A stretch of DNA of 64,000 nucleotides from positions 2,604,001-2,668,000 of the forward strand of contig NZ_VFOA01000001.1 of assembly GCF_006715865.1 (NCBI RefSeq). The letters run 5' to 3'. The translations under genes were made by a program, and so were the position numbers. Each line of letters opens with the position of its first letter. Position 1 is the first letter of the stretch. Positions 63,955 to 64,000 of the stretch are shown one piece after another. The notes below the pieces were generated by a model. It did no database searches, was not told the DNA's origin, and worked only from the letters and a program-made list of their open reading frames with translations. This stretch comes from Cellulomonas sp. SLBN-39 (GTDB lineage: Bacteria; Actinomycetota; Actinomycetes; Actinomycetales; Cellulomonadaceae).

Positions 63955-64000
63955 ATGGCCGACGACAAGAAGGCCGACGAGACGGTCGCCAGCACGGAGA
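63955..64000 (+). CDS. rplO: 50S ribosomal protein L15, 3'-truncated at the window end
   Basis: Only the first 15 codons are visible (MADDKKADETVASTE). The assignment rests on position after rpmD in the spc order; the acidic Ala/Lys-type N-terminal extension precedes the conserved L15 core, which lies outside the window. Confidence 0.75.
   Translation, partial: MADDKKADETVASTE

Overview
The window is a high-GC chromosomal segment from an actinobacterium. Evidence: strong G/C bias at third codon positions, many GTG and TTG starts, long perfect G/C terminator stems with weak or absent T-tracts, a TTG-started rpoB of mycobacterial type, two MaoC-like dehydratase genes beside rpmG, and an elongation-factor and ribosomal gene order typical of Actinomycetota. 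The overall gene set resembles Cellulomonadaceae; that family assignment is inference. No rRNA, CRISPR array, insertion sequence or phage gene was seen.

Layout. 1-2.5 kb: the end of the nuo (complex I) operon. 2.5-6.7 kb: a polyprenyl diphosphate synthase (probably for the menaquinone tail), a PP2C phosphatase and a zinc-ribbon/RDD/FHA membrane protein. 7-13.3 kb: an FprA-type ferredoxin reductase behind a possible iron box, a polar amino-acid ABC importer, HtpX, an unknown gene and YajQ. 13.5-21.2 kb: tRNA-Tyr, a small lipoprotein, tRNA-Thr, tRNA-Met, rpmG, two MaoC proteins, a LacI regulator divergent from two tandem MFS paralogues with a pair of operator palindromes between them, and murB. 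21.4-31.7 kb: a secreted peptidase-like hydrolase, an adenosine-deaminase-like gene, two two-component systems (OmpR and NarL types), an ABC-2 exporter and an aspartate aminotransferase.

31.9-64 kb: the translation and transcription block: tRNA-Trp, secE, nusG, rplKA, [accessory island], rplJL, rpoBC, rpsLG-fusA-tuf, then the S10 and spc operons up to the start of rplO. Each operon has a recognisable promoter and is separated from the next by a perfect 14-19 bp terminator stem. rplJ is preceded by a roughly 200-nt leader that contains a textbook intrinsic terminator with a T-run, which suggests attenuation.

The most interesting part is a 5.3 kb accessory island (34.8-40.1 kb) between rplA and rplJ. 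It holds an intracellular subtilase, an ECF-like sigma factor and an unrecognised 175-residue protein in one minus-strand operon, and a divergent TPR-CHAT caspase-like protease. All catalytic residues are intact. The arrangement suggests a regulated proteolytic signalling or defence module; its function cannot be read from the sequence. Secondary points of interest are the LacI operator pair, three genes whose start codon sits exactly at the expected +1 of a -10 box (leaderless mRNAs), and several intercistronic hairpins in the ribosomal operons.
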